The notes under the pieces: model-generated
What the model saw: only the letters and a program-made list of their open reading frames with translations
The model's database searches: none
What the model was told of the DNA's origin: nothing
Made by a program: the position numbers and the translations under genes
Part shown: one piece after another, positions 1-7,187 of the stretch
Layout: each line of letters starts with the position of its first letter
How positions within the stretch are numbered: the stretch's first letter is position 1
Source of the DNA: Shewanella sp. Arc9-LZ
Lineage (GTDB): Bacteria > Pseudomonadota > Gammaproteobacteria > Enterobacterales > Shewanellaceae
Reading direction: 5' to 3'
NCBI RefSeq assembly: GCF_010092445.1
Contig: NZ_CP048031.1
Span: 2,604,001 to 2,668,000, forward strand
DNA: 64,000 nucleotides

Positions 1-1
1 T

Positions 2-1042
2 GTTATGCCACCAATGACGCGCTCGCGCTCAACCCAACCGGGTAATGTGGCTAATGAGATGATGGCTGAATATTATGCTCAGCGAGCATCCGCGGGTCTT
101 ATTATTACAGAAGGCACCCAAATATCGGTCATGGGCCAAGGCTACGCATGGACGCCAGGTATTTATTCTGCAGAACAAATTGCCGGATGGCAGAAGGTCA
201 CCAAAGCGGTTCATGCACAAAATGGCACTATCTTCGCTCAGCTTTGGCACGTTGGTCGAGTGTCTCACCCTGATAATATCGGTGGTCAACAACCTATTTC
301 GTCTTCTGCACTAAAAGCCCAAAATGTAAAAGTGTTTGTGGATAATGGTACTGACGAACCTGGTTTTGTTGACGTGGTTGTGGCTCGTGAAATGTCTAAA
401 GCTGACATTGAACATGTGATTGGCGAATATCGTCAAGCAGCGTTAAATGCGATTGAAGCCGGTTTTGATGGCGTAGAACTGCATGCTGCTAACGGTTATT
501 TAATTAACCAGTTTATCGATTCTGAAGCGAATAATCGTATCGACGAATATGGTGGTAGTATCGAAAACCGCCTGCGCTTCCTGGGTGAAGTGGTTGGTGC
601 AATGACCCAAGCCATTGGCGCTGATCGTGTTGGTGTTCGTCTTGCGCCATTCACATCGCTAAATGGTACTGTTGATGCAACGCCGATAGACACCTACATT
701 GCCGCGGCTGTATTACTTAATAGCCTCAATGTGGTCTACATCCATGTGGCTGAAGTTGATTGGGATGATGCCCCAGAGACACCAACAGTATTTAAAGATA
801 CGGTTCGCGACGTTTATAAAGGTGTGCTTATTTATGCGGGACGTTACAACGGCGAAAATGGATCTCAGGCCATTGATGCTGGTGTAGCGGATATGATTGG
901 TTTTGGCCGACCATTTGTCTCCAATCCTGATCTGGTAAACCGTATTAAGCATAACTATCCATTAGCCTCTCACAACCCAGAGACATTATTTGGTGGTGCT
1001 GAACGCGGGTATACTGATTACCCCGAATACAGCCCAAGCTAA
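2..1042 (+). CDS. NADH:flavin oxidoreductase, Old Yellow Enzyme family (5' partial)
   Basis: FMN-dependent ene-reductase of the OYE/NemA/xenobiotic reductase family, which reduces activated C=C bonds or nitro groups with NAD(P)H. The frame is open from base 2 to the left edge, and the first visible residues (VMPPMTRSRS) match the family's strand-1 motif about 20-25 residues in, so the true start lies outside the window. Seen: a barrel motif with the His/Asn substrate pair (ELHAANGYLINQF), the following DEYGGSIENR segment, and a C-terminal FGRPFVSNPDL phosphate-binding stretch. About 347 codons are visible, so almost the whole protein. The physiological substrate cannot be told from sequence. 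Confidence 0.93.
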   Translation, partial: VMPPMTRSRSTQPGNVANEMMAEYYAQRASAGLIITEGTQISVMGQGYAWTPGIYSAEQIAGWQKVTKAVHAQNGTIFAQLWHVGRVSHPDNIGGQQPISSSALKAQNVKVFVDNGTDEPGFVDVVVAREMSKADIEHVIGEYRQAALNAIEAGFDGVELHAANGYLINQFIDSEANNRIDEYGGSIENRLRFLGEVVGAMTQAIGADRVGVRLAPFTSLNGTVDATPIDTYIAAAVLLNSLNVVYIHVAEVDWDDAPETPTVFKDTVRDVYKGVLIYAGRYNGENGSQAIDAGVADMIGFGRPFVSNPDLVNRIKHNYPLASHNPETLFGGAERGYTDYPEYSPS

Positions 1043-1076
1043 TAGTAATCACACTGTTTAGTTGAGTTAATATGTG

Positions 1077-1110
1077 AGCGATTCTGACGTAAGGTAGGAT
1101 CGCTTTATAC
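1077..1110 (+). terminator. weak putative terminator after the OYE gene
   Basis: Bases 1077-1084 can pair with 1097-1104 (8 bp with one G-U pair) around a 12-base loop, followed by a short TTTATAC tract. It is placed 35 bases after the stop codon. The stem is weak. Confidence 0.3.
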
Positions 1111-1218
1111 GTATACATCATTTATTTATCACGACATACTTTTTGGTTTTCTCGTATCATTGCGACTTGCCAAGAGCCTTGCCCCTTTTCCCATCCCTCA
1201 GCTGGAACAAACGGTTTG

Positions 1219-2079
1219 ATGAAACAAGAAGCGTTGCGCGGCAAAATATCCTTATTACTGGCCACAATGCTTGCGGCTGTGGGATGGATAGCCTCCAAAC
1301 TTGTTATTTTAGAGATGCCTGGAGAGGTGTTTATTGCTGCTCGCTTCTTAATCGCGAGTCTGATTTTATTGCCTTTTTGTTATCAGCAGATTTATGCACT
1401 CAGGCCTAAGCAAATTGCCGCGCTTTGTGGCGTTGGCATGGTATTAGCAGCTTCGATTGAAGTATGGGTTCACGCGATTACCATCTCTAGTACTTTGTCT
1501 GAAGGTGCTTTTATCATGAGCCTGGCGATGATTATAGCCCCGTTTATTTCTTGGCTATTATTCAAAGTAAGACCTAACCGCATGTTTTGGATATCGCTGC
1601 CTATTACTTGTATAGGCATTATGTTATTGACCATCACAACTGGCTGGGAAGTTGATAACAGCCAGTGGTTTTTCTTATTATCATCGGCACTGCTGTCATT
1701 GCATTTTGTATTGAATAAGCGGGTCTTGACCAATATAAAACCGTTAACATCCATCTGCGTACAATTATTCATGGTGGGCATTGTGGGTTGCGTGATTATG
1801 GCTGCGGTTTCACCTGAACATTTTGAGATAAATGGTCATGTGCTATTTTGGTTTGCGGTATCAACGGTTATCGCAACCAGTGTGCGTTATTTACTTCAAA
1901 CTGTCGGTCAATTTAGCGTTAAAATTGAAACCGCTTCGCTGATCATGATTTTAGAACCCATTTGGACATTAATTTTGTCTATCAGCTTTCTTGATGAGGT
2001 AGTTGAAATGCAGAAGCTCATTGGTGGCGGGGTTATTTTATTGTCACTGTTTATTTACATCAAATATTCTAAAAAATAG
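1219..2079 (+). CDS. DMT-family (EamA) transporter
   Basis: Inner-membrane protein of the drug/metabolite transporter superfamily, 286 aa. The sequence alternates hydrophobic helices in the ten-helix pattern of two EamA repeats, with the second repeat ending in the typical LIMILEPIWTLILSISFLDE segment (a Glu-Pro in the penultimate helices is common in the family). A TTG three bases upstream would extend it by one residue; the ATG at 1219 is preferred. The substrate is unknown: members export amino acids, metabolites or drugs. It appears to stand alone, downstream of the OYE gene on the same strand. Confidence 0.88.
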   Translation: MKQEALRGKISLLLATMLAAVGWIASKLVILEMPGEVFIAARFLIASLILLPFCYQQIYALRPKQIAALCGVGMVLAASIEVWVHAITISSTLSEGAFIMSLAMIIAPFISWLLFKVRPNRMFWISLPITCIGIMLLTITTGWEVDNSQWFFLLSSALLSLHFVLNKRVLTNIKPLTSICVQLFMVGIVGCVIMAAVSPEHFEINGHVLFWFAVSTVIATSVRYLLQTVGQFSVKIETASLIMILEPIWTLILSISFLDEVVEMQKLIGGGVILLSLFIYIKYSKK

Positions 2080-2478
2080 TGCGTAAAAAGCCTTATTTAC
2101 AACATCTATAACATCACAACATCTGCAACATCTACAACGCTGAGTATATCAATGTTGTAATAACCTATTTTTCTGTTTATTAACCACGGCGTTGTATTCG
2201 CTACGCAAATGCATACGGTGGGAGGGACACAACGCCTTATACACTGAGGTGTAACTCAATCACCGAGATTAAACTGAGATGAGTCTATAAACGCTACTGA
2301 AAGGTCATGATGACGAGTAATAGACACATGCAAAGACTTTGTATTGATGTTATTGATGTTATTGATGTTATTGATTCTAAAACACAGTGAAGTTAATGAT
2401 TAATCCCAGTGTTGAACTGAGATTAATCATGCCGTGCGGACTAAACATGTGGAGCGATAGAGAGCGATTTCAGATGAG
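2080..2478. other. repeat-rich intergenic stretch
   Basis: No gene is seen. It holds imperfect ACAACATCT-type copies near 2099-2140, an 8-bp inverted repeat GGCGTTGT (2188-2195) / ACAACGCC (2229-2236), and a 9-bp tandem repeat (ATTGATGTT, about three copies, 2343-2373). Confidence 0.6.
2343..2373. repeat. 9-bp tandem repeat (ATTGATGTT)n
   Basis: Three consecutive copies of ATTGATGTT plus a partial fourth ending ATTGATTC. It lies about 100 bases beyond the 3' end of the minus-strand MscS-type gene. Function unknown; the copy number could vary between strains. Confidence 0.75.
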
Positions 2479-3315
2479 TTAGCTAAAGTTTTCGTGGTAA
2501 GCAATCATAAAGTCTTCTCTTATTAACTGCTCTAAATGTATGGCGCGTTCGGTGGGGCAAAAAATCATGATATGCACATTTTGCTCTCCGTTGATGCCGC
2601 TGGTGATATGAATATGCGGTTCGCTGCCAGGTAAATCGACACCAGCATGTTTTTCTATCACACCGTTGTAACGCTTAGCCACTTCGATAAAGTCTTCACA
2701 GTGCTGTTCTATTTGACGGGTTAACCCAGGAAACAGTGTATAGAGATTAACAAACTGGACCACGGTAATGGTTATGTTGTGGTAAACATAACGTTTCATA
2801 AAGTTGAGGTTTTTCACCGCATAGGTAAAAAACATACTGTTAGGTAATGTCGCGGTTTTACCGGTGTAATGATATTGACCTTGATCAAGATCGATCTCTT
2901 GGATCACGGTGGCCATTAAGTTATGTTCAATCACTTCGCCATATATTTTCCCTACTTCAATCCAATCACCAATCACAAATGAACGTGAACTCGCGCGTTG
3001 TATTGAGCCGGTAAAGCAAAGAATAATTTCTTTTGATGCTATCACTATGGCAATGGCAATGGCGGTAACAGACAGTGCAAACTTGCTAACTTCGGATTGC
3101 CAAAGCATGAACAAAATAACCAGTATTAAAATGAAGGTGCCATTTTTAGTGCGTGACATCCATTTGCGTTGCACATCAGAAAGAAAAGCGACGTCGCCAC
3201 GAATACTTGAAATGATAAAACGTTTTATCACTGAGATAAGCATTATTATTAACACCGTTAATAATAATTTGTGTTCGAGAAAAAAATCGACGATCAAAGC
3301 TATATTATCTATCAA
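2479..3315 (-). CDS. MscS-family mechanosensitive ion channel protein
   Basis: Small-conductance mechanosensitive channel-like protein, 278 aa, inner membrane. Seen: three N-terminal hydrophobic segments (about residues 5-30, 58-75, 78-105), an Ala/Ile-rich pore-lining helix (SVTAIAIAIVIASKEII), then the hallmark beta-domain entry (RSFVIGDWIEVGKIYGEVIEHN) and a mixed alpha/beta C-terminal domain. The length is close to E. coli MscS (286 aa). The pore helix lacks the regular Gly-Ala packing of MscS, so conductance may differ. Members release solutes on hypo-osmotic shock. It is monocistronic, with an AT-rich region upstream. Confidence 0.87.
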   Translation of the reverse strand: MIDNIALIVDFFLEHKLLLTVLIIMLISVIKRFIISSIRGDVAFLSDVQRKWMSRTKNGTFILILVILFMLWQSEVSKFALSVTAIAIAIVIASKEIILCFTGSIQRASSRSFVIGDWIEVGKIYGEVIEHNLMATVIQEIDLDQGQYHYTGKTATLPNSMFFTYAVKNLNFMKRYVYHNITITVVQFVNLYTLFPGLTRQIEQHCEDFIEVAKRYNGVIEKHAGVDLPGSEPHIHITSGINGEQNVHIMIFCPTERAIHLEQLIREDFMIAYHENFS

Positions 3316-3498
3316 ACTTGTTACCTACGTTGTTTTTGTTTCCACACTCATGGTGCTGAATTACGGACATTCCGGCCGTCACTCTATTGGCAATAGCAGC
3401 AGAAGACAAGGTAATTAGGCCATAACAGTATGAGGTCTAACCTGGTGCAGCAGTAAACACTTAGTCAACGTCGGTAAATTTGCCCCTTCATAAACACG

Positions 3499-3533
3499 AA
3501 AAAACCATTAATGTAGCTGACATTAATGGTTTT
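3499..3533 (-). terminator. Rho-independent terminator of the exported-protein gene
   Basis: Perfect 14-bp inverted repeat, 3501-3514 and 3520-3533, with a 5-base loop. Read on the minus strand it ends in a run of six T (A6 at 3499-3504 on the plus strand) and lies about 65 bases after the stop of the minus-strand gene at 3597. Confidence 0.75.
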
Positions 3534-3596
3534 ATCCGTATCGATATTCGCAATATTGACGTGATATTGAAGTGAATATTTTAGCTGGTGATCATT

Positions 3597-4430
3597 TTAG
3601 TTAGTTTGGTAGTAAATAACGGTTGGTGTTATCGCTATAACGTCATCATATCGATACCCCAAAGCATTTGGCTGCCCTTTTACCGGCTTAACATCTGAGT
3701 TGTCGCTTAGCTTAACTCCCCAATGATTATTACTGATACCATCGAAAATAATATTCATTACGCCGTCACTTTCTTTAACCATCGCGGCAATGTGGTGCTT
3801 GGCCATAATGTCTCTTACCTTAGCTGAGCGTGATGAGCACAAATCACACGCTTCTATATTGGTGACATTTTTAAAATATGTGGCATCGGCTGAAGGTACA
3901 AACCCAGCTACCGCTGACGGTTGATATTGAATAATACCTGCGGGGGTGAAAAATGCATTATTGACTCTAAATACATTATCATCTGAGCGCTGAACAATAG
4001 TGATATCGACGTTGTCCTTAAAAAAACTATTGATTACGTCTTGCTCTATCAGCAATATGTTGATGGCCTTAACCCTTTGGTCTCGACATGATTTTTCATT
4101 GCACAGCACTCTATTGGGCAAACTGGTGACAAATTGGGGATCGGCTTTAAATATCGCGTGACTCATTACACCTAAATTGAAGTTAGCAAAATCATTTTTA
4201 TCCTCTGCAGAGGTAAATTTTGTTGGATGCACATCAAGCACACCATACGGTGAGACTAACCCAGGCAATATTTCTGCAATGCCATTTTTGGGTAATAAAC
4301 CCCGTAAATGATTAATTGTTGCACGGTACTCTTTATCGGAGTCTGCCGTGAGGAAGTTAGGCAAGTTGTTTGCGCTGGTAACGATAGGCACGAGCAATGG
4401 ACATAACAAAAATAGATAAGTGGCTCTCAT
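3597..4430 (-). CDS. exported protein of unknown function
   Basis: I do not recognise a family. The start chosen is the ATG at 4430, because it opens a clean signal peptide (MRATYLFLLCPLLVPIVTSA, cleavage near residue 20) and has AAGGA 12-13 bases upstream. A longer frame to 4493 would translate a 12-bp DNA repeat into Met-Thr-Leu units and is unlikely. The mature part (about 257 aa) has two cysteine pairs, one spaced CNEKSC and one CDLC, suggesting periplasmic disulfides or a redox or metal site. No transmembrane helix is seen after the signal. It has its own terminator and no operon partner. Confidence 0.75.
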   Translation of the reverse strand: MRATYLFLLCPLLVPIVTSANNLPNFLTADSDKEYRATINHLRGLLPKNGIAEILPGLVSPYGVLDVHPTKFTSAEDKNDFANFNLGVMSHAIFKADPQFVTSLPNRVLCNEKSCRDQRVKAINILLIEQDVINSFFKDNVDITIVQRSDDNVFRVNNAFFTPAGIIQYQPSAVAGFVPSADATYFKNVTNIEACDLCSSRSAKVRDIMAKHHIAAMVKESDGVMNIIFDGISNNHWGVKLSDNSDVKPVKGQPNALGYRYDDVIAITPTVIYYQTN

Positions 4431-4448
4431 GGGTGAGTAACATCCTTT

Positions 4449-4496
4449 TAATGTCATTATTAACGTCATAGTTAATGTCATAGTTAATGTCATTGA
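4449..4496. repeat. 12-bp tandem repeat, four copies
   Basis: Four units of TAATGTCATAGT-like sequence at 4449-4460, 4461-4472, 4473-4484 and 4485-4496, each differing from the next at one to three positions. They lie 19-66 bases upstream of the exported-protein start, in its leader or promoter. Confidence 0.85.
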
Positions 4497-4582
4497 TGTT
4501 TAAGTAAAACACATCTTTGTTGTCATAATGTTATAAAAACAAGCAAAGTTAAAGCCGTGTCTAATCAAATTGTGAGCTTATC

Positions 4583-4842
4583 TTATGGATAAATTAGCAT
4601 TTTTTGTCCATTGGATGAAAATTCACCACGGCTTAGATCTGAATCTTTAAAAGAAGCCTTTTGTAAATTGGCGCCCGTCCAGCTGTTTTCGAACAAGTCA
4701 CATTTTACAATGCATTGTTCTTCAAAGTCGGTGTAAGACAAATTACAACCGGTAATATACACCAAGCAAAAATAAATCTTGTATGATATCTGGTTTACAA
4801 AGCTGGTGTTTAAAAGATTGATGTCAGTTTTTTATTCCGGAT
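4583..4842 (-). pseudogene. remnant of a Qnr-type pentapeptide-repeat gene
   Basis: The minus strand encodes five-residue repeats that follow the middle to C-terminal part of Qnr proteins almost block for block: VNQISYKIYFC, YITGCNLSYTDFEEQC, KCDLFENSWTGANL, ASFKDSDLSRGEFSS. Intact Qnr proteins (about 218 aa) bind DNA gyrase and topoisomerase IV as DNA mimics and lower quinolone susceptibility. Only about 85 codons are recognisable. The homology runs upstream of the open GTG/ATG region with a frame shift and a TAA near 4830-4834, the N-terminal third is missing, and similarity ends abruptly after the FSS motif, followed by a stop at 4583. By eye it most resembles the QnrVC branch recalled from Vibrio cassettes. 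No functional product is expected. Confidence 0.75.
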
Positions 4843-4866
4843 AAATGCCGTCAAAACACCATCAAG

Positions 4867-4945
4867 TAAACAAACACATAGCAGTTGGCTTCGTTTCGCC
4901 TCACTCCCTTTTTCAGCCAAAATATGACTTTGTCTGTTGTTAGGG
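4867..4945. other. imperfect palindrome, attC-like (tentative)
   Basis: Left arm TAAACAAACACA and right arm TGTCTGTTGTTA are near-complementary, with an inner TTGGCT (4885-4890) / AGCCAA (4915-4920) pair. The right end reads GTTAGGG, one base off the integron core GTTRRRY. It sits beside the Qnr remnant. It could be a decayed cassette recombination site or just a chance palindrome. Confidence 0.3.
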
Positions 4946-5019
4946 GAAAATAAAGGTTAATTTATTGCGTAACAATCTTAATTACCGCTTGGTATCTGTA
5001 AGTATCATTAAAGGACGAT

Positions 5020-5712
5020 ATGTCGAACGCTACTAAAATCATTATGCTTGGCGCGACGGGTGCGGTGGGAAATCATGCGGCATTGAAACTCGCAAACATG
5101 CCCGCGGTTAAGCAATTGACGCTACTTGGAAGAAGGCCTGCTGAGAATGTTGTCGGTGAGTCTATCATTCAACATCAAATCGATATTTTTTCACCAACAT
5201 CATATGAGCCATTTATAGCTGGCCACGACACCGCAATTTGTGCCCTTGGTGTTGGCCAACCATCAAAAATGAGTCAACAAGAATTCATTAAAATAGATAA
5301 GGATGCTGTTCTCGACTTTGCTTTTGCATGTAAAAAAGCAGGGGTTACTCATTTTGAGCTGTTAAGTTCGGTTGGGGTAAGCCCATCATCATCCTCATTT
5401 TATTTACGTACTAAGGGAGAACTTGAGCAAGGCCTAAAAGAACTTGGATTTGAGCGGCTGAGCTTGTTCCACCCATCAATGATCATGACCCCCACAAATC
5501 GCTACGGTTTATCACAGGCATTAACGCTGTCTGTTATGCCCTTACTTGACCCATTATTATGTGGCTCTTTGAATAAATTTAGGAGTATTTCGGCCGAGAA
5601 GTTGGGAAATGCTATGGCGATCAATCTATTGCAAAATAGTCGTTCTATTGCAGTAGATGATTTGTATTGGAGTGATTTTATGGCACTTTCCGAACCGTTA
5701 TTAGCCGTTTAA
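5020..5712 (+). CDS. NAD(P)-binding oxidoreductase, atypical SDR family
   Basis: 230-aa cytoplasmic Rossmann-fold protein. Seen: an N-terminal dinucleotide motif (MLGATGAVGNHAAL), an Arg after strand 2 (LLGRRP) that fits NADP preference, a CALGVGQPSKMS segment, and a YLRTKGELE stretch matching the YxxxK catalytic pair after an LLSSVG strand. The architecture resembles the NAD(P)H-binding/HTATIP2-like group of atypical SDRs. AGGA lies 6-10 bases before the ATG. The substrate is unknown. Single gene with no partner on the same strand before the hydrogenase promoter. Confidence 0.85.
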   Translation: MSNATKIIMLGATGAVGNHAALKLANMPAVKQLTLLGRRPAENVVGESIIQHQIDIFSPTSYEPFIAGHDTAICALGVGQPSKMSQQEFIKIDKDAVLDFAFACKKAGVTHFELLSSVGVSPSSSSFYLRTKGELEQGLKELGFERLSLFHPSMIMTPTNRYGLSQALTLSVMPLLDPLLCGSLNKFRSISAEKLGNAMAINLLQNSRSIAVDDLYWSDFMALSEPLLAV

Positions 5713-5945
5713 CCATGACGTTATCCTGTGGCGGAGATGGCTAATGATAAGTATCCAACGAGCATCCGCTCCGCACACAACTAGATTGAACAAGATTTAA
5801 CTCGCCAACATCAGCAAGTCTATAAATAATAACGTCAATAAAATGGTGATCTGCGACAATTTGTCCGATTTCATTTTTGTTAACTTGATCAACATCATGT
5901 ATTCGACGATATAGCCCTACATATGCTAAGGAAATATCTTACAAG

Positions 5946-5959
5946 TTGATTTACATCAA
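5946..5959 (+). promoter_or_regulatory. FNR/EtrA binding site, hyaA promoter
   Basis: TTGATTTACATCAA matches the FNR consensus TTGAT-N4-ATCAA at all ten positions. Its centre (5952.5) is about 41 bases from the start point predicted from the TAATAT below, the arrangement of a class II activator site. EtrA is the FNR homologue in Shewanella, so anaerobic activation of hya is the natural reading. Confidence 0.8.
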
Positions 5960-5980
5960 AGACCATTTTTGGCTGAGTTT

Positions 5981-5986
5981 TAATAT
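5981..5986 (+). promoter_or_regulatory. -10 element of the hya promoter
   Basis: TAATAT, 21 bases after the FNR site, predicting a start near 5993-5994 and a leader of about 55 bases before hyaA. There is no good -35, as expected for an activator-dependent promoter. Confidence 0.55.
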
Positions 5987-6048
5987 TGATACCGATGGAT
6001 TGCAACTAATTATTAGCCACTGAGCTAACTTAAGCAGAAGGTATCAAC

Positions 6049-7185
6049 ATGGACACACATGCAGCCCTTTATAAACAGGGTCAAGACCGCCTTGATTATT
6101 TACGCCAATTTGCCCAACGTCAGCCCGTGTCACTACAACAAAAAATGGCCAACATTGGGATATCTCGTCGAGACTTCATTAAGTGGACCGCGTCGGTCAC
6201 TGCAATGTTTGCCTTGCCCCTACCCTTTAGTAATCTGGTTGCCGAAGCGGCTGAATTAGCCGACCGAGTACCGCTAATTTGGTTACATTTAGCCGAATGT
6301 ACTGGCTGTTCTGAGTCATTAATTCGTACCGACACGCCCAACCTCGACACATTGATTTTCGATCATATCTCGCTTGAATATCACGAAACCTTAATGGCAG
6401 CCTCTGGCTGGCAAGCAGAAGAGAACCTAGAAAACGCTCTTGAAACCTACAAAGGTCGGTATTTGCTGGCCGTTGAAGGTGCGGTCCCTACCGCCAATAA
6501 CGGCACCTTTTTAACCGTGGGTTGTAAAGGTCATACGGGTTTACACATTGTTAAGGAAGCAGCGGAAAATGCTGCCGCGATTATCTCCGTTGGTACTTGC
6601 GCTGCTTTTGGCGGTGTACAAGCCGCTGCACCTAACCCGACTGGGGCAAAAGGTGTTTACGAAGTGGTCGATAAACCTGTGATTAACTTAGGCGGTTGCC
6701 CTCCGAGCGAAAAGAACATTGTTGGCACGCTAATGTATTTCATTATGTTCGGTAAGTTACCTGCACTGGATATGTTTAATCGTCCTAAATGGGCTTACGG
6801 CGCACGGGTACATGATAACTGTGAACGTCGTGGGCGCTTTGATGCTGGTGAGTTTGTTGAAGAATTTGGTGATGAAGGTGCTAAAGAAGGTTACTGCCTT
6901 TATAAAGTCGGCTGTAAAGGCCCATATACCTATAACAACTGCCCTACTGAGCGTTTTAACCATCACACCAGTTGGCCGGTGTTAGCGGGTCATGGCTGTA
7001 TGGGTTGCTCTGAGCCGAATTTTTGGGATGACATGGCGGACTTTGAAAAACCGCTAGGACGCCAACTTTTACATGGCATAGATGCCACCGCAGACACCAT
7101 TGGTGCGGTCATTTTAGGCGCTACCGTTGTTGGTATTGGCGCCCATGCAGTTGCTAGCGTATTTGCTAAGCCTTTGGAGGAATAA
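6049..7185 (+). CDS. hyaA: [NiFe]-hydrogenase small subunit
   Basis: Electron-transfer subunit of a membrane-bound uptake hydrogenase, 378 aa. Seen: a long n-region, then the Tat signal SRRDFIK (residues 39-45) and a hydrophobic h-region ending AEAAE; the proximal-cluster motif ECTGCSES (C84, C87); CAAFGG and GGCPPSEKN motifs; the distal and medial cluster segment ending NCPTERFNHH...GHGCMGC; and a C-terminal hydrophobic anchor at about 345-370. Position 86 is Gly, not the supernumerary Cys of oxygen-tolerant enzymes. It is exported folded with HyaB by Tat. The hyaB ATG follows after two bases. Confidence 0.97.
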   Translation: MDTHAALYKQGQDRLDYLRQFAQRQPVSLQQKMANIGISRRDFIKWTASVTAMFALPLPFSNLVAEAAELADRVPLIWLHLAECTGCSESLIRTDTPNLDTLIFDHISLEYHETLMAASGWQAEENLENALETYKGRYLLAVEGAVPTANNGTFLTVGCKGHTGLHIVKEAAENAAAIISVGTCAAFGGVQAAAPNPTGAKGVYEVVDKPVINLGGCPPSEKNIVGTLMYFIMFGKLPALDMFNRPKWAYGARVHDNCERRGRFDAGEFVEEFGDEGAKEGYCLYKVGCKGPYTYNNCPTERFNHHTSWPVLAGHGCMGCSEPNFWDDMADFEKPLGRQLLHGIDATADTIGAVILGATVVGIGAHAVASVFAKPLEE

Positions 7186-7187
7186 TC

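Larger units (their letters stand above)
5713..6048 (+). promoter_or_regulatory. promoter region of the hydrogenase operon
   Basis: Non-coding, 336 bases. It holds a perfect FNR-type site and a -10 near its right end. A TTGATCAA with overlapping half-sites at 5885-5892 is not correctly spaced for FNR. Nothing else is recognised. Confidence 0.6.

Noticed and set aside
1143..1409. 88-codon plus-strand ORF overlapping the DMT transporter
   Set aside because: It lies in another frame of the transporter, has no recognisable domain and no Shine-Dalgarno.
2909..3418. 169-codon plus-strand ORF opposite the MscS-type gene
   Set aside because: Antisense frame of a well-supported gene; composition is low-complexity and no motif is seen.
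4431..4493. Longer N-terminus (Met-Thr-Leu repeats) for the exported unknown protein
   Set aside because: It is produced by the 12-bp DNA repeat. The ATG at 4430 opens a clean signal peptide and has its own AAGGA.
5885..5892. Second FNR site TTGATCAA upstream of hyaA
   Set aside because: The half-sites overlap instead of being separated by four bases, so it does not fit the consensus.
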